Assembly: GCF_002245355.1 (NCBI RefSeq)
Contig: NZ_NOWF01000005.1
Coordinates: 62,001-126,000, forward strand
DNA: 64,000 bases
Origin: Paludifilum halophilum
Lineage (GTDB): Bacteria > Bacillota > Bacilli > Thermoactinomycetales > DSM-45169
Direction of reading: 5' to 3'
The number at the start of each line of letters is the position of its first letter. Position 1 is the stretch's first letter. Position numbers and translations under genes: made by a program. Of this stretch, positions 48,161 through 59,697 are shown in pieces. The notes beneath the pieces are model-generated. The model made no database searches. It saw nothing but the letters and a program-made list of their open reading frames with translations, and was not told the DNA's origin.

Positions 48161-50832
48161 ACCGACCTTTTGTCATCCCGTTTCATGAAGGGCGCCTGAA
48201 GATGAAAGATCTGCTGGGAGGTAAGGGAGCGAACCTGGGGGAAATGACCCGGGCCGGCCTTCCCGTTCCCCCGGGATTTACGATAACGACGGCGGCCTGC
48301 CTGGAATACTTTGAGGCCGGTCGTATCCTTACTGAAGAGAGAAAGCGGGAAATCGCCATGGCTCTGTCCGGATTGGAACAGGAGGCAGGCAAAAAATTGG
48401 GTGATCCCCGCGATCCTCTTTTGGTTTCCGTTCGTTCCGGCTCTGTCATCTCCATGCCCGGTATGATGGATACTGTACTCAATCTGGGGCTGAATGATGA
48501 GACGGTCGAAGGACTGGCCGGTTTGACGGATGATCCCCGGTTCGCTTATGACTGTTACCGGCGATTCATCCAGATGTTCGGCGATGTGGTGCTCGGAATG
48601 GCCCCCTACCGTTTTGAAGAGACGATTGAGGTCCGAAAAGAGGAAAGGGGAGCCACTTCCGACACCGAGTTGTCAGCCGAGGATTGGAAGTGGGTGATCG
48701 AGCGCTTTAAAGAGGAGGTAGAACGGGAAACCGGAAATCCGTTCCCCCAAGATCCGGTCGATCAACTCCACCGGGCGGTTCTCGCCGTGTTTGATTCCTG
48801 GCACAATCAACGGGCCCGTATTTACCGAAAAGTCCATAAAATTTCTGACGGCTTGGGAACGGCTGTCAATGTTCAAATGATGGTTTTTGGAAATGCAGGG
48901 GATGATTCCGGGACCGGAGTCGCCTTTACACGCAATCCCTCGACGGGGGAGAAGGCCTTGTACGGAGAATATCTGATCAACGCCCAAGGGGAAGACGTTG
49001 TAGCGGGAATCCGGACTCCGGAACCGATCGCGGCACTGGCTTCGCGGATGCCCGGAATCTATGAGCAGTTCCGGTCCATTTGCCGCCGTCTTGAGAATCA
49101 CTATCGGGATATGCAGGATATCGAGTTTACTGTGGAACGGGGCAAACTGTATATTTTGCAAACACGTTCCGGTAAGCGGACCGCCCATGCGGCGGTGAAA
49201 GTCGCCGTTGACCTGGTAAATGAAGAGATTATCGACCGGGAAACCGCTTTGACGCGGGTGGATCCGGAACAGTTGGATCAGATTCTTCATCGCAGGATCG
49301 ATCCGGAGGCTGAGCTGGATGTGCTGGCCAAAGGACTGCCCGCTTCCCCCGGAGCCGCTTCAGGCCGGGTTGTTTTCGATGCGGATATCGCTGAGCGCTT
49401 GTCCCATGAAGGGCAAAAGGTGATCCTGATTCGCCCGGAAACGACTCCCGAGGACATTCACGGGATTGTCGCCGCCAGGGGAGTGGTAACCAGTCGAGGC
49501 GGGATGACCAGTCACGCCGCCGTTGTGGCCCGCGGGATGGGTAAACCCTGCATCTGTGGTTGCGGTGAAATGGAGATCAACTTGAAACAAAAAGAGTTTC
49601 GCGTAGCGGAAACAGTGATTCGCGAAGGAGACGAGATATCCATCGATGGAGGGACCGGTCATGTGATCAGCGGGAGTGTCCCTTTGATCGATCCCGAACT
49701 GTCCGAAGAATTCCAGCTATTGCTGAAATGGGCGGATGAGTATCGGCGTCTGGCGGTGCGCACGAATGCCGATAATCCCGCCGACGCCGCCAAAGCCCGG
49801 GAGTTCGGTGCAGAGGGTATCGGCCTCTGCCGGACAGAACACATGTTTATGGAAGCGGACCGGGTACCGCTAGTCCAGGCTATGATCCTGGCGGAGACGG
49901 TGGAAGAACGGCAGAAAGCCCTGGAGAAACTGTTACCCTTGCAAAAAGAGGATTTCAGGGGTATCTTCCGGACCATGGATGACCTGCCGGTAACGGTACG
50001 CCTGTTGGACCCGCCGTTGCATGAGTTTTTACCCGACATGGAAGAGCTGTTGACGGAGTGGACCCGCCTCTCGATGAACCCCGATGCCGACCCTCAGGAG
50101 TTGCGGGAAAAGGAACAGTTGCTGCGAAAGGTTCGTTCCCTTCACGAAATGAACCCGATGCTGGGACATCGGGGATGCCGGTTGGGATTGATTCATCCGG
50201 AAATTTACGTCATGCAGCTGAAGGCACTCTTCCAAGCAGCGGCCGAAGCAATGGCCGAAGGGGTCACAGTGGAACCGGAAATCATGATCCCTTTAGTCGG
50301 CCATGTCAATGAGCTGAAGGAGATGCGCAAGCTGGTGGACGAGGTGGCCTCAGAAGTGCAGGAGGAATCCGGACGGGCGATTCCCTACACGGTGGGTACG
50401 ATGATTGAAGTCCCCCGAGCGGCTTTGACGGCGGACGAAATCGCCAGTGTTGCGGATTTCTTCTCCTTCGGCACCAACGATCTCACCCAGACCACCTTCG
50501 GCTACAGCCGGGATGATGCGGAAGGAAAGTTTCTCCATCATTATATCGATCACAAGGTTTTGCCTGAAAATCCCTTTGTCACTCTCGATACCGACGGGGT
50601 CGGTAAGCTGGTTTCCATGGGAGTGGAGTTGGGACGTAAAAGCAAATCCGGCTTAAAAACAGGGATTTGCGGTGAACACGGAGGTGAGAAGCAATCGATC
50701 CGCTTCTGCCATCAGACCGGTCTCGATTACGTCAGCTGTTCTCCCTTCCGTATTCCTCTGGCCCGGCTGGCTGCAGCTCAAGCCGCTGTAGCGGAACGCA
50801 AAGAACCCGAACCGGTGGGTGAAAGCGTCTGA
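48157..50832 (+). CDS. ppdK: Pyruvate, phosphate dikinase
   Basis: Interconverts pyruvate, ATP and Pi with phosphoenolpyruvate, AMP and PPi. 891 residues in the usual order: ATP-grasp domain ([18 protein letters not shown]), phosphohistidine domain with [15 protein letters not shown] (catalytic His in TSHAA), and the PEP/pyruvate barrel with [11 protein letters not shown] and CGEHGG. The start GTG overlaps the PRP stop, so regulator and target are coupled. The gene ends at a terminator-like hairpin. Confidence 0.97.
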   Translation: MNRPFVIPFHEGRLKMKDLLGGKGANLGEMTRAGLPVPPGFTITTAACLEYFEAGRILTEERKREIAMALSGLEQEAGKKLGDPRDPLLVSVRSGSVISMPGMMDTVLNLGLNDETVEGLAGLTDDPRFAYDCYRRFIQMFGDVVLGMAPYRFEETIEVRKEERGATSDTELSAEDWKWVIERFKEEVERETGNPFPQDPVDQLHRAVLAVFDSWHNQRARIYRKVHKISDGLGTAVNVQMMVFGNAGDDSGTGVAFTRNPSTGEKALYGEYLINAQGEDVVAGIRTPEPIAALASRMPGIYEQFRSICRRLENHYRDMQDIEFTVERGKLYILQTRSGKRTAHAAVKVAVDLVNEEIIDRETALTRVDPEQLDQILHRRIDPEAELDVLAKGLPASPGAASGRVVFDADIAERLSHEGQKVILIRPETTPEDIHGIVAARGVVTSRGGMTSHAAVVARGMGKPCICGCGEMEINLKQKEFRVAETVIREGDEISIDGGTGHVISGSVPLIDPELSEEFQLLLKWADEYRRLAVRTNADNPADAAKAREFGAEGIGLCRTEHMFMEADRVPLVQAMILAETVEERQKALEKLLPLQKEDFRGIFRTMDDLPVTVRLLDPPLHEFLPDMEELLTEWTRLSMNPDADPQELREKEQLLRKVRSLHEMNPMLGHRGCRLGLIHPEIYVMQLKALFQAAAEAMAEGVTVEPEIMIPLVGHVNELKEMRKLVDEVASEVQEESGRAIPYTVGTMIEVPRAALTADEIASVADFFSFGTNDLTQTTFGYSRDDAEGKFLHHYIDHKVLPENPFVTLDTDGVGKLVSMGVELGRKSKSGLKTGICGEHGGEKQSIRFCHQTGLDYVSCSPFRIPLARLAAAQAAVAERKEPEPVGESV

Positions 50833-51315
50833 AGTTTTTCCCTTTAAAAGAAAGTAAAGGAAAACAAATCGACAAATGAAGGATATGGATCATCAAATCG
50901 GCTTTTCCCTGGAACCAATGAAATCACGAGAAAAGCGCCTGCGGGATACTTCCCCGGGCGCTTTTCCATGCCTAAAACACAGTTGAGATAGAAAATAATC
51001 AATTTGTCAAGGAAAAGCAGGATTTTTTTTTGCAACCCGCGTATAATACTTTAGAAGAGCGATGACCCCCCTGCTTTTCGACAATTGTTGCGAAATAGCG
51101 AACGAATTGGAAGGTGGCAGGAGTAGAGAGATTATTGTAGAATTAGAAGATATGTTGTTTATTGAGACCTTCAGGTTCCTGACGCATTTCCAACATTTAT
51201 AGAAAAAAATCCGCCGGCTGATTGAAGGATTTTGACGAATATTGGCGAATGAATTCGTGTTGGATATCAGGGTTCCGTGAAGAGATGGAATCAATGTCTG
51301 GGAGGCGGTGATTTC
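50833..51315. other. 480-nt gene-free region upstream of dnaG, with candidate promoters
   Basis: No convincing gene. It holds the ppdK terminator, a TATAAT (51042-51047) with a poor -35, and a sigma-H-like site: AGGATTT (51226-51232), 12 nt, GCGAATGA (51245-51252). B. subtilis has yqxD before dnaG; it is absent here. Confidence 0.45.
50930..50968 (+). terminator. Terminator of the ccpN-PRP-ppdK operon
   Basis: GAAAAGCGCC pairs with GGCGCTTTTC around a 17-nt loop; it ends in TTTTCC. Confidence 0.75.
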
Positions 51316-53145
51316 ATGGGGAGGATTCCCGACGAAGTCATCGACCGGGTCCGGGAACATCACGATATCGTCGACGTCGTCGGCCGAACGGTTCAACTGA
51401 AGAAGAGTGGTCGAAATTATTTCGGTCTCTGCCCGTTTCATTCCGAAAAAAACCCGTCATTCTCCGTTTCTCCCGACAAACAGATCTACTATTGTTTTGG
51501 CTGCGGGGCAGGGGGGAATGTCTTTAAATTTTTGATGGAAGCGGAGCAACTCTCTTTTGTGGAAGCTGTCACTCAACTGGCGGAGCAGGCGGGGATTGAA
51601 ATCCCCCAAACCGGAGGAGCGGAAGGGAGTGAAGAGGAGGATCGCCGCCAGCGGTTGCGACAGGTTTTGGATCTGGCCGCGCGTTTGTATCACCACCTGC
51701 TCACCCGTACCGAGTATGGGAAGGCGGCACGGGATTATCTGCAAAAGAGGGGGATCGAGCACCGAACCATCGAGGAATTTCAACTGGGATATGCACCGGA
51801 TTCCTATCACTTTCTCCTCCGTTTTATGAAACGGAGAGGTTACGACGAGAGGTTGCTGATGGAAGCCGGATTGGTCGCCGAACGCGAGCATTCGACGGGG
51901 CGGCCCTCTTATTTTGATCGGTTTCGCCGACGTGTCATGTTCCCCATTCACGACTCCCAAGGCCGGGTGATCGGTTTTGGTGGTCGCATGCTCGGTGAAG
52001 GACACCCCAAGTATTTAAACAGCCCGGAGACCGACTTATTTCACAAGGGTAAATTCCTGTTCAATCTTCACCGGGCCCGGAAAGTGATACGCAGGGAGAA
52101 TCAGGCCGTTCTATTCGAGGGCTATATGGACGTGATATCGGCGTGGCAAGCCGGGATCTGCGGAGGGGTTGCGTCCCTCGGTACATCCCTGACGGATTCC
52201 CAGGCTCGGGTGATCCGGCGCAACGCAGAAACCGCCGTGATTTGTTACGATTCCGATACGGCGGGAAATGCCGCCGCCGAGCGAGGGTTGGATGTGCTGA
52301 AGAAAAGGGACTGCATCGTCAAGGTGGCCCGGATGCCCGATGGTATGGATCCGGATGATTACATCCGCGAGCGCGGTTCGGATTCTTTTCGCTCCGACGT
52401 GATCGCCCAGGCGCTCCCCTTTGCCGCTTTTAAGCTGGAGTCTCTGAAAAAGGAGTTCGACCTGAAGGATGAGGAACAGCGGATGCGGTATTTAACCCGG
52501 GCGGTGGAGGTGATCGCCGATCTTCCGCTGGCTATCGAACGGGATCACTATCTTCGCCGGCTGGCCGAGGAGTTTCACATTTCACTGGATGCCCTCAAAC
52601 AGGAACATCGGGGGATCGCGTCGAAAAAGAAGAGGGAAGCGAAAAGGGATAAAGGGCGGGGGAAGTGGAATAATGGATATCATGAGGGCAAACACATGGT
52701 CGGTGACGGACGTCGTCCTCTTGCCCATGAAGAAGCGGAAAGACGTCTGTTGACTGTCATGATGAACGATCGGCAAGTGGCGGATCGGGTTCAGGATACG
52801 GTGGGAGCGGATTTCAATGTCGAAATTTATGCTGCGATCGCCGCTTATCTGTACGCTTATTACGCTGAGGGACACGAGCCCGACCCGGGGCGGTTGATCC
52901 ATTATGTCAAGGATGATCGGCTGGTTCGGGAAATCAGTGCGCTGATGATGACGGACCATCCGGAGCAGGTCCTCGAAGAAGAGGTGACCGATTACATCCG
53001 GCTGATACGCAATTATCCTCTTCATATGGAAACGGAAAACGTCCAGAAGCGAGCCAAACAGGCGGAGCTTTCCGGAGACGCCTTAAAAGCCGCTCAAATG
53101 GGTCTGGAATATATTGAGCGATTACGAGCGAAAAAAAGCAAGTGA
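51316..53145 (+). CDS. dnaG: DNA primase
   Basis: Synthesises RNA primers at the replication fork. 609 residues: N-terminal zinc domain (CPFHSEKNPSF, YCFGCGAGG), Toprim catalytic core (FEGYMDVISAWQAG and the DSDTAGNAA acidic motif), and a C-terminal helicase-interaction domain. ATG 51316 lies about 8 nt after GGAGGCGG; the longer frame from 51277 has no ribosome site. Confidence 0.97.
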   Translation: MGRIPDEVIDRVREHHDIVDVVGRTVQLKKSGRNYFGLCPFHSEKNPSFSVSPDKQIYYCFGCGAGGNVFKFLMEAEQLSFVEAVTQLAEQAGIEIPQTGGAEGSEEEDRRQRLRQVLDLAARLYHHLLTRTEYGKAARDYLQKRGIEHRTIEEFQLGYAPDSYHFLLRFMKRRGYDERLLMEAGLVAEREHSTGRPSYFDRFRRRVMFPIHDSQGRVIGFGGRMLGEGHPKYLNSPETDLFHKGKFLFNLHRARKVIRRENQAVLFEGYMDVISAWQAGICGGVASLGTSLTDSQARVIRRNAETAVICYDSDTAGNAAAERGLDVLKKRDCIVKVARMPDGMDPDDYIRERGSDSFRSDVIAQALPFAAFKLESLKKEFDLKDEEQRMRYLTRAVEVIADLPLAIERDHYLRRLAEEFHISLDALKQEHRGIASKKKREAKRDKGRGKWNNGYHEGKHMVGDGRRPLAHEEAERRLLTVMMNDRQVADRVQDTVGADFNVEIYAAIAAYLYAYYAEGHEPDPGRLIHYVKDDRLVREISALMMTDHPEQVLEEEVTDYIRLIRNYPLHMETENVQKRAKQAELSGDALKAAQMGLEYIERLRAKKSK

Positions 53146-53244
53146 AGAAGGCAGAGCGTTTCTGGCGACATTGCCGAGCGGTCCGGTCCGGGGATTAAAT
53201 CGTTCCACCTCCGGGAAATGGTTGATAGGGAGGGGGACGAGGCG

Positions 53245-54396
53245 ATGAAGCCAGGGAAGGAGGGAACTCTGAAGTTGGCAAACGAACAGAATGTAGACAT
53301 GGGGCAAGAGCTCACTTTGGAGCAAGTGAAAGAACAACTAGTGGAACTCGGCAAAAAGCGCGGGGTCCTGACATATAAAGAGATCATGGAAAAAATGGCT
53401 TCTTTTGATCAAGATCCACAGCAAGTGGATGAATTTTTTGAAGCGCTGACGGATCAGGGAATCGAGGTCCTCAACGAGGACGAGGAAAACCTCGGTTTCA
53501 CCCAAGGAGAAGATCATCCCGATGCGGATGAACTTCTGCAGGACGATTTGAGCGTTCCTCCGGGTGTGAAAATCAATGATCCGGTCCGAATGTATCTCAA
53601 GGAGATCGGCCGAGTGCCCCTCCTCTCCGCAGAAGAGGAGGTCGATCTGGCTAAGCGGATCGAGGAAGGCGACGAAGAAGCCAAACGGAGGCTCGCAGAA
53701 GCCAACCTGCGTCTCGTCGTCAGCATCGCCAAGCGTTATGTTGGCCGGGGAATGCTTTTTCTCGACCTGATCCAGGAAGGAAATATGGGTTTGATCAAAG
53801 CGGTTGAAAAGTTCGACTACCGCAAAGGGTATAAGTTCAGCACCTACGCCACTTGGTGGATTCGGCAGGCGATCACCCGGGCGATTGCCGATCAGGCCCG
53901 GACCATCCGCATTCCGGTCCATATGGTGGAAACGATCAATAAGCTGATCCGTGTCTCCCGCCAACTGCTTCAGGAGCTGGGTCGGGAGCCCATTCCGGAA
54001 GAGATCGCCGAAGAGATGGATCTGAGTCCGGATAAAGTCCGGGAGATTATGAAGATCGCTCAAGAGCCGGTTTCTCTGGAAACGCCGATCGGTGAGGAGG
54101 ACGATTCGCACCTGGGCGATTTCATTCCCGATGATGATGCCCAGGCACCCGCTGATGCGGCCGCATACGAGTTATTGAAGGAGCAGCTGAAGGACGTACT
54201 GGACACTCTTTCCGACCGGGAAGAGAATGTTCTGAGGCTCCGTTTCGGTCTCGATGACGGCCGCACCCGTACGTTGGAAGAAGTGGGCAAAGTATTCGGC
54301 GTCACCCGGGAACGGATCCGCCAAATTGAAGCCAAAGCTCTCCGCAAATTGCGCCATCCCAGCCGCAGTAAGCGGTTGAAAGATTTTCTCGAATAA
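53245..54396 (+). CDS. sigA: RNA polymerase primary sigma factor SigA (RpoD)
   Basis: The housekeeping sigma factor (383 residues). Region 1.1-like N-terminus, region 1.2 ([11 protein letters not shown]), region 2 with [17 protein letters not shown], region 3, and region 4 with [20 protein letters not shown] are all intact. ATG 53245 lies 8 nt after GGGAGGGGG. The 99-nt gap to dnaG suggests a macromolecular-synthesis operon, often with an internal promoter. Confidence 0.98.
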   Translation: MKPGKEGTLKLANEQNVDMGQELTLEQVKEQLVELGKKRGVLTYKEIMEKMASFDQDPQQVDEFFEALTDQGIEVLNEDEENLGFTQGEDHPDADELLQDDLSVPPGVKINDPVRMYLKEIGRVPLLSAEEEVDLAKRIEEGDEEAKRRLAEANLRLVVSIAKRYVGRGMLFLDLIQEGNMGLIKAVEKFDYRKGYKFSTYATWWIRQAITRAIADQARTIRIPVHMVETINKLIRVSRQLLQELGREPIPEEIAEEMDLSPDKVREIMKIAQEPVSLETPIGEEDDSHLGDFIPDDDAQAPADAAAYELLKEQLKDVLDTLSDREENVLRLRFGLDDGRTRTLEEVGKVFGVTRERIRQIEAKALRKLRHPSRSKRLKDFLE

Positions 54397-54407
54397 GGAA
54401 TCGAGGG

Positions 54408-54437
54408 AAAAAGCACTCTGTAAAAGGGTGCTTTTTT
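54408..54437 (+). terminator. Terminator of dnaG-sigA
   Basis: AAAAAGCACTC pairs with GGGTGCTTTTTT around TGTAAAA; T-rich end. Confidence 0.85.
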
Positions 54438-54540
54438 GTTTTGGCTTCACTTTCTGGTACAATTTTATCCCTTTTCCGAACCCATTGCAAATCCATTGTG
54501 AGCGAAGAAGAAGGGGAAAATGCATACATTCTAAAAATTC

Positions 54541-54570
54541 TTGAAGGATTTCCCCTGCTCTCCCTATAAT
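54541..54570 (+). promoter_or_regulatory. SigA promoter of the acyl-CoA dehydrogenase gene
   Basis: TTGAAG (54541-54546), 18 nt, consensus TATAAT (54565-54570). The ribosome site AGGAG and ATG 54616 follow at suitable distance. Confidence 0.7.
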
Positions 54571-54615
54571 ATAGTTGAAAGCGCTGTCATCCAGAGAGGA
54601 TAGGAGTGGAACAAT

Positions 54616-55755
54616 ATGGATTTTGATTTGACAGAAGAACAGAGAATGATTCGAAAATTATTGAGGGATTTTGCAGAGGGAGAGGTGGCGCCGGGTGCTG
54701 ATGAACGGGACCGGACCAAAGTCTTTCCCCGGGACGTATTTAAAAAAATGGCCGATTTAAATATGATGGGTTTGCCTTTCCCCGAAGAATACGGAGGGGC
54801 GGGTGCGGACAGCATCAGTTTTGCCATCGCGGTGGAAGAACTGTCTCGTGTCTGTGCGTCGACGGGGATCTCTTATTCGGCTCACGTATCCCTGGGGTGT
54901 GCCCCTCTGTATTTATTCGGAACAGAAGAACAGAAAAAGGAATATCTAGTCCCGCTCTGCCGCGGGGAGACCATGGGCGCTTTCGGTCTCACGGAACCGG
55001 GAGCCGGTTCTGACGCAGGGGGAACCCGGACGACGGCGGTAAAAGAGGGAGACGAATGGGTGATCAACGGTTCCAAATGTTTTATCACAAACGCCAGTTA
55101 CTCGGATTTTCTAGCGCTGACGGCGGTTACCTCCAAAGAGCCGGAAGGTCCGGAGATTACCGCTTTTATCGTTCCAACAGATACGGAAGGGTTCCAAGTG
55201 ATTGACAATTATATCAAGTTGGGTTTACACAGTTCCAATACAACGGAGCTGGTACTGGAGGATGTCCGGATCCCCCATCAAAATATCCTGGGTGAGGTGG
55301 GGCACGGATTTAAACAGTTTTTGGTGACGTTGGATGGTGGGCGAATCGGAATCGGGGCGATGGCGGTCGGGATCGCTCAAGGGGCGTATGAGGCGGCATT
55401 GCAGTACGCTAGGGAGCGGACCCAATTCGGACAGTCTATTTCCAAATTTCAAGTGATTCAGCATAAACTGGCGGATATGGCGATGAACATCGAGCTGGCT
55501 CGAAACATGGTTTACAAAGCGGCCTGGTTGAAGGATTGCGGGCGCCGGTTTACCAAAGAGGCATCCATATGCAAGCTGTTCGCGTCCGAAATGGCCATGC
55601 GCGTCTGCGATCAAGCGGTTCAAATTCACGGCGGTTACGGTTATATGCACGATTACCGGGTCGAGCGCTTTTTCCGGGATGTAAAGCTGACGGAGATCGG
55701 AGAAGGCACTTCGGAAATCCAGCGAATGGTGATTGCCCGGGAAATCGGCTGTTAG
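54616..55755 (+). CDS. Acyl-CoA dehydrogenase
   Basis: An FAD enzyme (379 residues) that introduces the alpha-beta double bond in acyl-CoA. AFGLTEPGAGSDAG and FITNASYSDF form the substrate/FAD region; RTQFGQSISKFQVIQHKLADM and IQIHGGYGYMHDYRVERFFRD-type C-terminal motifs are present, including the conserved GEGTSEIQRMVIAR end. Chain-length preference cannot be read. It precedes an acyl-CoA synthetase gene, suggesting fatty-acid or branched-chain degradation. Confidence 0.94.
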   Translation: MDFDLTEEQRMIRKLLRDFAEGEVAPGADERDRTKVFPRDVFKKMADLNMMGLPFPEEYGGAGADSISFAIAVEELSRVCASTGISYSAHVSLGCAPLYLFGTEEQKKEYLVPLCRGETMGAFGLTEPGAGSDAGGTRTTAVKEGDEWVINGSKCFITNASYSDFLALTAVTSKEPEGPEITAFIVPTDTEGFQVIDNYIKLGLHSSNTTELVLEDVRIPHQNILGEVGHGFKQFLVTLDGGRIGIGAMAVGIAQGAYEAALQYARERTQFGQSISKFQVIQHKLADMAMNIELARNMVYKAAWLKDCGRRFTKEASICKLFASEMAMRVCDQAVQIHGGYGYMHDYRVERFFRDVKLTEIGEGTSEIQRMVIAREIGC

Positions 55756-55908
55756 TGGGATGATCGGATATCAAACCACGACAACAGGATGAGCCTCGTC
55801 GGTTGAAGGCAGGCTCTCCTGTTATCCTAAAATTACAGAAGATTCAATTCTTTTGTGTTTGACTCATTCGGTGTCCGTCAAATGATTAAACAATGGGAGG
55901 GACTTCGC

Positions 55909-57561
55909 TTGCCTCATCTGCTTCATACGACGGTGGGTGATTTGTTGGACAATCAAGCGGTCCGTTACGGAGAACGGGAAGCGGTGGTTTATCCGGAAAG
56001 GGATCTGCGCTGGTCGTACCGCGATTTCCAAAAGAAATGCGATCTGGCGGCCAAGGGGTTGATGAATCTCGGAATCGAAAAAGGAGAGCACCTGGCGATC
56101 TGGACGACGAACCACCCGGAATGGTTGATCACTCAGTTTGCTACCGGAAAGATGGGGGCCGTCATGGTGACGGTGAATACCAATTATCGCACCCGGGAGT
56201 TGGAGTATCTCTTACGTCAGTCGGATGCTGAGACGCTGATCTTGATGGAAGAGTATAAGGGGGCCAGTTATACGGACATGTTATATGAAATTTGTCCGGA
56301 ACTGGCGCATTCCACTCCAGGAAACCTGCAATCCAAACGGCTGCCGCGGTTGAAAAACGTCATTCTCCTGGGGGAAAAGCGGAAACCGGGGATGTATCTC
56401 TGGAAGGATCTATTGGCGATGGGGCGGTATATGACGGACAAGGAACTGATACAACGCCAATCTTCCCTACACCCCGACGATGTGATCAATATGCAGTATA
56501 CCTCCGGAACAACGGGCTTTCCCAAAGGAGTGATGCTAACCCACAACAACATCGTCAACAACGCTTACCATATTGCCGCCTGTATGGAATTGACCGCCGA
56601 GGATCGGATGTGCATCCCTGTTCCTTTTTTTCATTGCTTCGGCTGTGTACTGGGTACCATGGCTTGCATGACGGTGGGAGCGGTCATGGTACCGGTGATC
56701 CAGTTTGACCCGCTGCAAGTGCTGCAGACGGTGGAACGGGAACGGTGTACGGCTCTCCACGGCGTTCCGACAATGTTTATTGCGGAGCTGAATCATCCGG
56801 AGTTTCACCGGTTTGACTTGAGTACGCTGAGAACGGGGATCATGGCGGGGTCCAACTGTCCCATGGAAGTGATGAAGAAAGTCATCGAGGAGATGGGAGC
56901 CAGTGAAATTACCATCGCTTATGGACAGACGGAATCCTCCCCGGTGATCAGTCAGACTCGGACGGATGACCCTATCGAGCGCCGTGTGTCTACCGTCGGT
57001 AAGAAATTACCCCATGTGGAAGTGAAAGTGATCGATCCCGCCACAGGGGAAGAGGTGGCCGCAGGGTTGCAGGGGGAGTTGTGTACCCGGGGTTATCATG
57101 TGATGAAGGGTTACTATCGCCAGCCGGAAGCCACTCGGCAAACCATCGATGAAGAGGGCTGGCTTCATACCGGGGATCTGGCTGCCATGGACGAAAAGGG
57201 ATATCTTCGCATCACCGGGCGGTTGAAGGATATGATTATCCGCGGAGGCGAAAACATTTACCCCCGTGAGATCGAAGAGTTTCTGTACACTCACCCCAAA
57301 ATTCAGGATGTCCAGGTTGTCGGTGTTCCCGACAAGAAATATGGGGAAGAGGTGATGGCCTTTATCCAGACCGGGGAGGGGGAGGCATTGACTCTCGACG
57401 AGGTGCGTTCCTTTTGTGAAGGGCGGGTGGCCCGATATAAAATTCCTCGGTATATCAAAACGGTCGATACCTACCCCATGACTGCCAGCGGAAAGGTCCA
57501 AAAGTACAAGCTGAGAGAGATGGCGATGGAGGAGTTGGGATTAAAGGAAACAGCCAAATAG
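55909..57561 (+). CDS. AMP-binding acyl-CoA synthetase
   Basis: An adenylate-forming ligase of the fatty-acyl-CoA synthetase group (550 residues). The P-loop-like motif [12 protein letters not shown], the A5 motif [27 protein letters not shown] and the C-terminal catalytic lysine in [11 protein letters not shown] are intact. TTG 55909 lies 7 nt after GGGAGGG and fits the family N-terminus ([10 protein letters not shown]); upstream in-frame starts lack a ribosome site. It probably activates the acid later oxidised by the adjacent acyl-CoA dehydrogenase. Confidence 0.92.
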   Translation: MPHLLHTTVGDLLDNQAVRYGEREAVVYPERDLRWSYRDFQKKCDLAAKGLMNLGIEKGEHLAIWTTNHPEWLITQFATGKMGAVMVTVNTNYRTRELEYLLRQSDAETLILMEEYKGASYTDMLYEICPELAHSTPGNLQSKRLPRLKNVILLGEKRKPGMYLWKDLLAMGRYMTDKELIQRQSSLHPDDVINMQYTSGTTGFPKGVMLTHNNIVNNAYHIAACMELTAEDRMCIPVPFFHCFGCVLGTMACMTVGAVMVPVIQFDPLQVLQTVERERCTALHGVPTMFIAELNHPEFHRFDLSTLRTGIMAGSNCPMEVMKKVIEEMGASEITIAYGQTESSPVISQTRTDDPIERRVSTVGKKLPHVEVKVIDPATGEEVAAGLQGELCTRGYHVMKGYYRQPEATRQTIDEEGWLHTGDLAAMDEKGYLRITGRLKDMIIRGGENIYPREIEEFLYTHPKIQDVQVVGVPDKKYGEEVMAFIQTGEGEALTLDEVRSFCEGRVARYKIPRYIKTVDTYPMTASGKVQKYKLREMAMEELGLKETAK

Positions 57562-57574
57562 AACACTGGCCAAG

Positions 57575-57697
57575 GTGTATCAGCTGACGTTGGAGGATGG
57601 AGAAAGAGTCATGGTGAAAATTCCCTCTTCCAAAGAGAAGTTGATTAAAGAAAGTCATAGAGGAAATGGTATACGGTTAACCTTTTCTAAGACTTGA
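57575..57697 (+). CDS. Possible small ORF, 40 residues
   Basis: GTG 57575 to TGA 57697 encodes a 40-residue peptide with LEDGERVMVKIPSS and a basic end. No ribosome site is visible, and the function is unknown. The stop touches the following hairpin. It may be a remnant. Confidence 0.25.
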   Translation: MYQLTLEDGERVMVKIPSSKEKLIKESHRGNGIRLTFSKT

Positions 57698-57728
57698 AAG
57701 GCGCCATTCCAGGCGCCTTTCTTCTTTC
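57697..57728. terminator. Hairpin between acyl-CoA synthetase and phoD (convergent)
   Basis: AAAGGCGCC pairs with GGCGCCTTT (57697-57720) around a short loop, followed on the plus strand by CTTCTTT. Position between convergent genes supports termination. Confidence 0.7.
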
Positions 57729-57731
57729 TGT

Positions 57732-59453
57732 TTAATTCGCTTTTGTTTTGTGTGCCTTTTCCTGGGCTTTGATCCTATCCGTTTCCACTGCGGATGAAAC
57801 CTCGGGGCTTCCCGGTACCGGTGTTTCCTCCACCTTTTGGATTCCGGGTTTTCCGTTTTCGACGATGAAGGAGGCCCGGGTGATGATCGGTGCGCCGGGA
57901 CGGCTGACATAGGGGAGCACCCGGTAGTCTGTCCGCCAGGAATCGGGGGTGAGGCGGCAACGGACATAACCCCGGTGATTGTTAAAGAACTTGATATGCG
58001 GATTTTCAGCCAATGTCTGGGCGGTGTCCTCTCTGACATCGGATCCGTCACCGCCTGAGGTGATCGATGTTCCCACAAACTCAGCCCCCACGATGGCGGA
58101 ATCGGGGTTGCTGAAATCCGTTTTGAGGTCGGAAGCCCAGTTGGCATGTACATCGCCGGTAAGAACGATCGGATTTGAAACGTTCCCCCGGGCGAATAGA
58201 TTCAGGAGCTGATTCCGTTCGGCGGCATATCCGTCCCAAGCATCCATGCTCAGTCGCTGACCGGGTCCGCTCTGAAAGTCTCGCTGAGCGAAGAAGACTT
58301 GTTGGGCGAGAATGTTCCAATGTGTATGGGAGCGCCTCAAACTTGAATGCAACCAGCGCTCCTGTTCAGTGCCGAGAATCGTTCGATTCGGGTCGGTAGA
58401 TTCGGGGCCCGGCGACTTGATCCCGTCGCCGTAGGCCTGATCGTCCCGGTATTGGCGGGTATCGAGTATGTTGAATGCAGCCAGGTTTCCAAAGGTCAGT
58501 CGCCTGTACAGTTGCATGTCAGGCCCTTTGGGAAGGGAGGAGGGGCGCAGGGGCATATGCTCGTAGTAAGCTTGATAAGCGGCGGCCCGGCGGCGGACAA
58601 ACGCTTCCCGCGACTGATTGTTTTCAGGGATTTCATCGGCGTAATTATTCTCCACTTCATGGTCGTCCCAGGTTACTACCCAGGGGAAAGCGGCGTGGGC
58701 CGCCTGCAGATCGGAATCGGATCGATACTGTGCATACCGGTTGCGGTAATCCTGAAGTGAGGTCACCTCCGGCCCGTGATGGGCGCGCACATTTCCTGTC
58801 GGGGAGACGTATTCATGAGGACCGTATTCGTAGATGTAGTCCCCCAAATGGATGACCAGGTCCAGATTTTCCTCGGACATATGGCGGTAAGCCGTGTAAT
58901 AACCGTGTTCGTACTGTTGACAGGAAGCGAAGGCGAAGGTCAACTTTGGAAGCCGGGCCCCTGGTGCGGGGGCTGTTTTGGTCCGGCCGACGGGACTTAA
59001 TTCCGCCCCCGCCTTGAACCGATAATAATATTCCCGGCCGGGTTCCAGACCCTTCACCTCCACATGGACCGAATGTCCGAGATCGTGTCTGGCGAACTTT
59101 GTTCCCCGCTGTACCACCCTGCGGAATTTTTCATCGGCGGCGATCTCCCATCGGACAGGGACATCGCGGGAGGGCATTCCCCCGCCGTTCAACGGATCCG
59201 GTGCCAAACGCGTCCACAGGACAACTCCGTCGGGCAACGGATCCCCCGAAGTGATTCCCAGGGTAAAGGGGTAGCCCGAAAAACGGGGCGCCGCCTCTAC
59301 ACGGGCGGTGGATATCGGGTGGGCTACGGTCAAACTCAAAGCGAGCATCGCGATTTTCCCCGTCTCCTTTAAAAAGCTGCGACGGTCCATCAGGGCCGGC
59401 TGCCATCGACCCGACAGGTTGTCCCATTCCACGAAGTTTTTTTCTTTTCCCAT
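57732..59453 (-). CDS. phoD: Alkaline phosphatase D / phosphodiesterase (PhoD family), Tat-exported
   Basis: A secreted phosphodiesterase/phosphatase (573 residues) of the PhoD family, which usually uses Fe and Ca. The N-terminus has a twin-arginine signal [19 protein letters not shown] (about residues 23-41), a Tat substrate in B. subtilis too. Metal-site motifs [20 protein letters not shown] and LTGDVHANW are all present. ATG 59453 follows AGGAGGG. Phosphate control would be expected from the family, but no Pho box was identified. Confidence 0.93.
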   Translation of the reverse strand: MGKEKNFVEWDNLSGRWQPALMDRRSFLKETGKIAMLALSLTVAHPISTARVEAAPRFSGYPFTLGITSGDPLPDGVVLWTRLAPDPLNGGGMPSRDVPVRWEIAADEKFRRVVQRGTKFARHDLGHSVHVEVKGLEPGREYYYRFKAGAELSPVGRTKTAPAPGARLPKLTFAFASCQQYEHGYYTAYRHMSEENLDLVIHLGDYIYEYGPHEYVSPTGNVRAHHGPEVTSLQDYRNRYAQYRSDSDLQAAHAAFPWVVTWDDHEVENNYADEIPENNQSREAFVRRRAAAYQAYYEHMPLRPSSLPKGPDMQLYRRLTFGNLAAFNILDTRQYRDDQAYGDGIKSPGPESTDPNRTILGTEQERWLHSSLRRSHTHWNILAQQVFFAQRDFQSGPGQRLSMDAWDGYAAERNQLLNLFARGNVSNPIVLTGDVHANWASDLKTDFSNPDSAIVGAEFVGTSITSGGDGSDVREDTAQTLAENPHIKFFNNHRGYVRCRLTPDSWRTDYRVLPYVSRPGAPIITRASFIVENGKPGIQKVEETPVPGSPEVSSAVETDRIKAQEKAHKTKAN

Positions 59454-59661
59454 CTTTTCATAACCCTCCTATACGGGTGACCCGTTTGGTTTCTGATCCG
59501 TGGCAGGAATGTTCCAACTCTCCAACTCGAATCATAGCCGGGTCTTATTTAGCGGGTTTTAAACGGTTGATAAGATTCGATATATGTGACCGTCATTTAC
59601 TTCATAAAAGCGCTGACGCGCTCCCGCATATGCTTGCGCAGCGGACAGAATCCTGTGTACT

Positions 59662-59682
59662 CTGAAGGTAAGCAACCTTCAG
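59662..59682 (+). promoter_or_regulatory. Perfect 8-bp hairpin just upstream of the hppD ribosome site
   Basis: CTGAAGGT, loop AAGCA, ACCTTCAG, ending 2 nt before AGGAGGG. It may set translation of hppD or mark an operator; no family recognised. Confidence 0.4.
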
Positions 59683-59697
59683 ACAGGAGGGACCATC

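Noticed and set aside
51130-51204. Short frame EIIVELEDMLFIETF upstream of dnaG
   Set aside because: About 25 residues without a start codon at a suitable distance from the AGGAG; probably chance.
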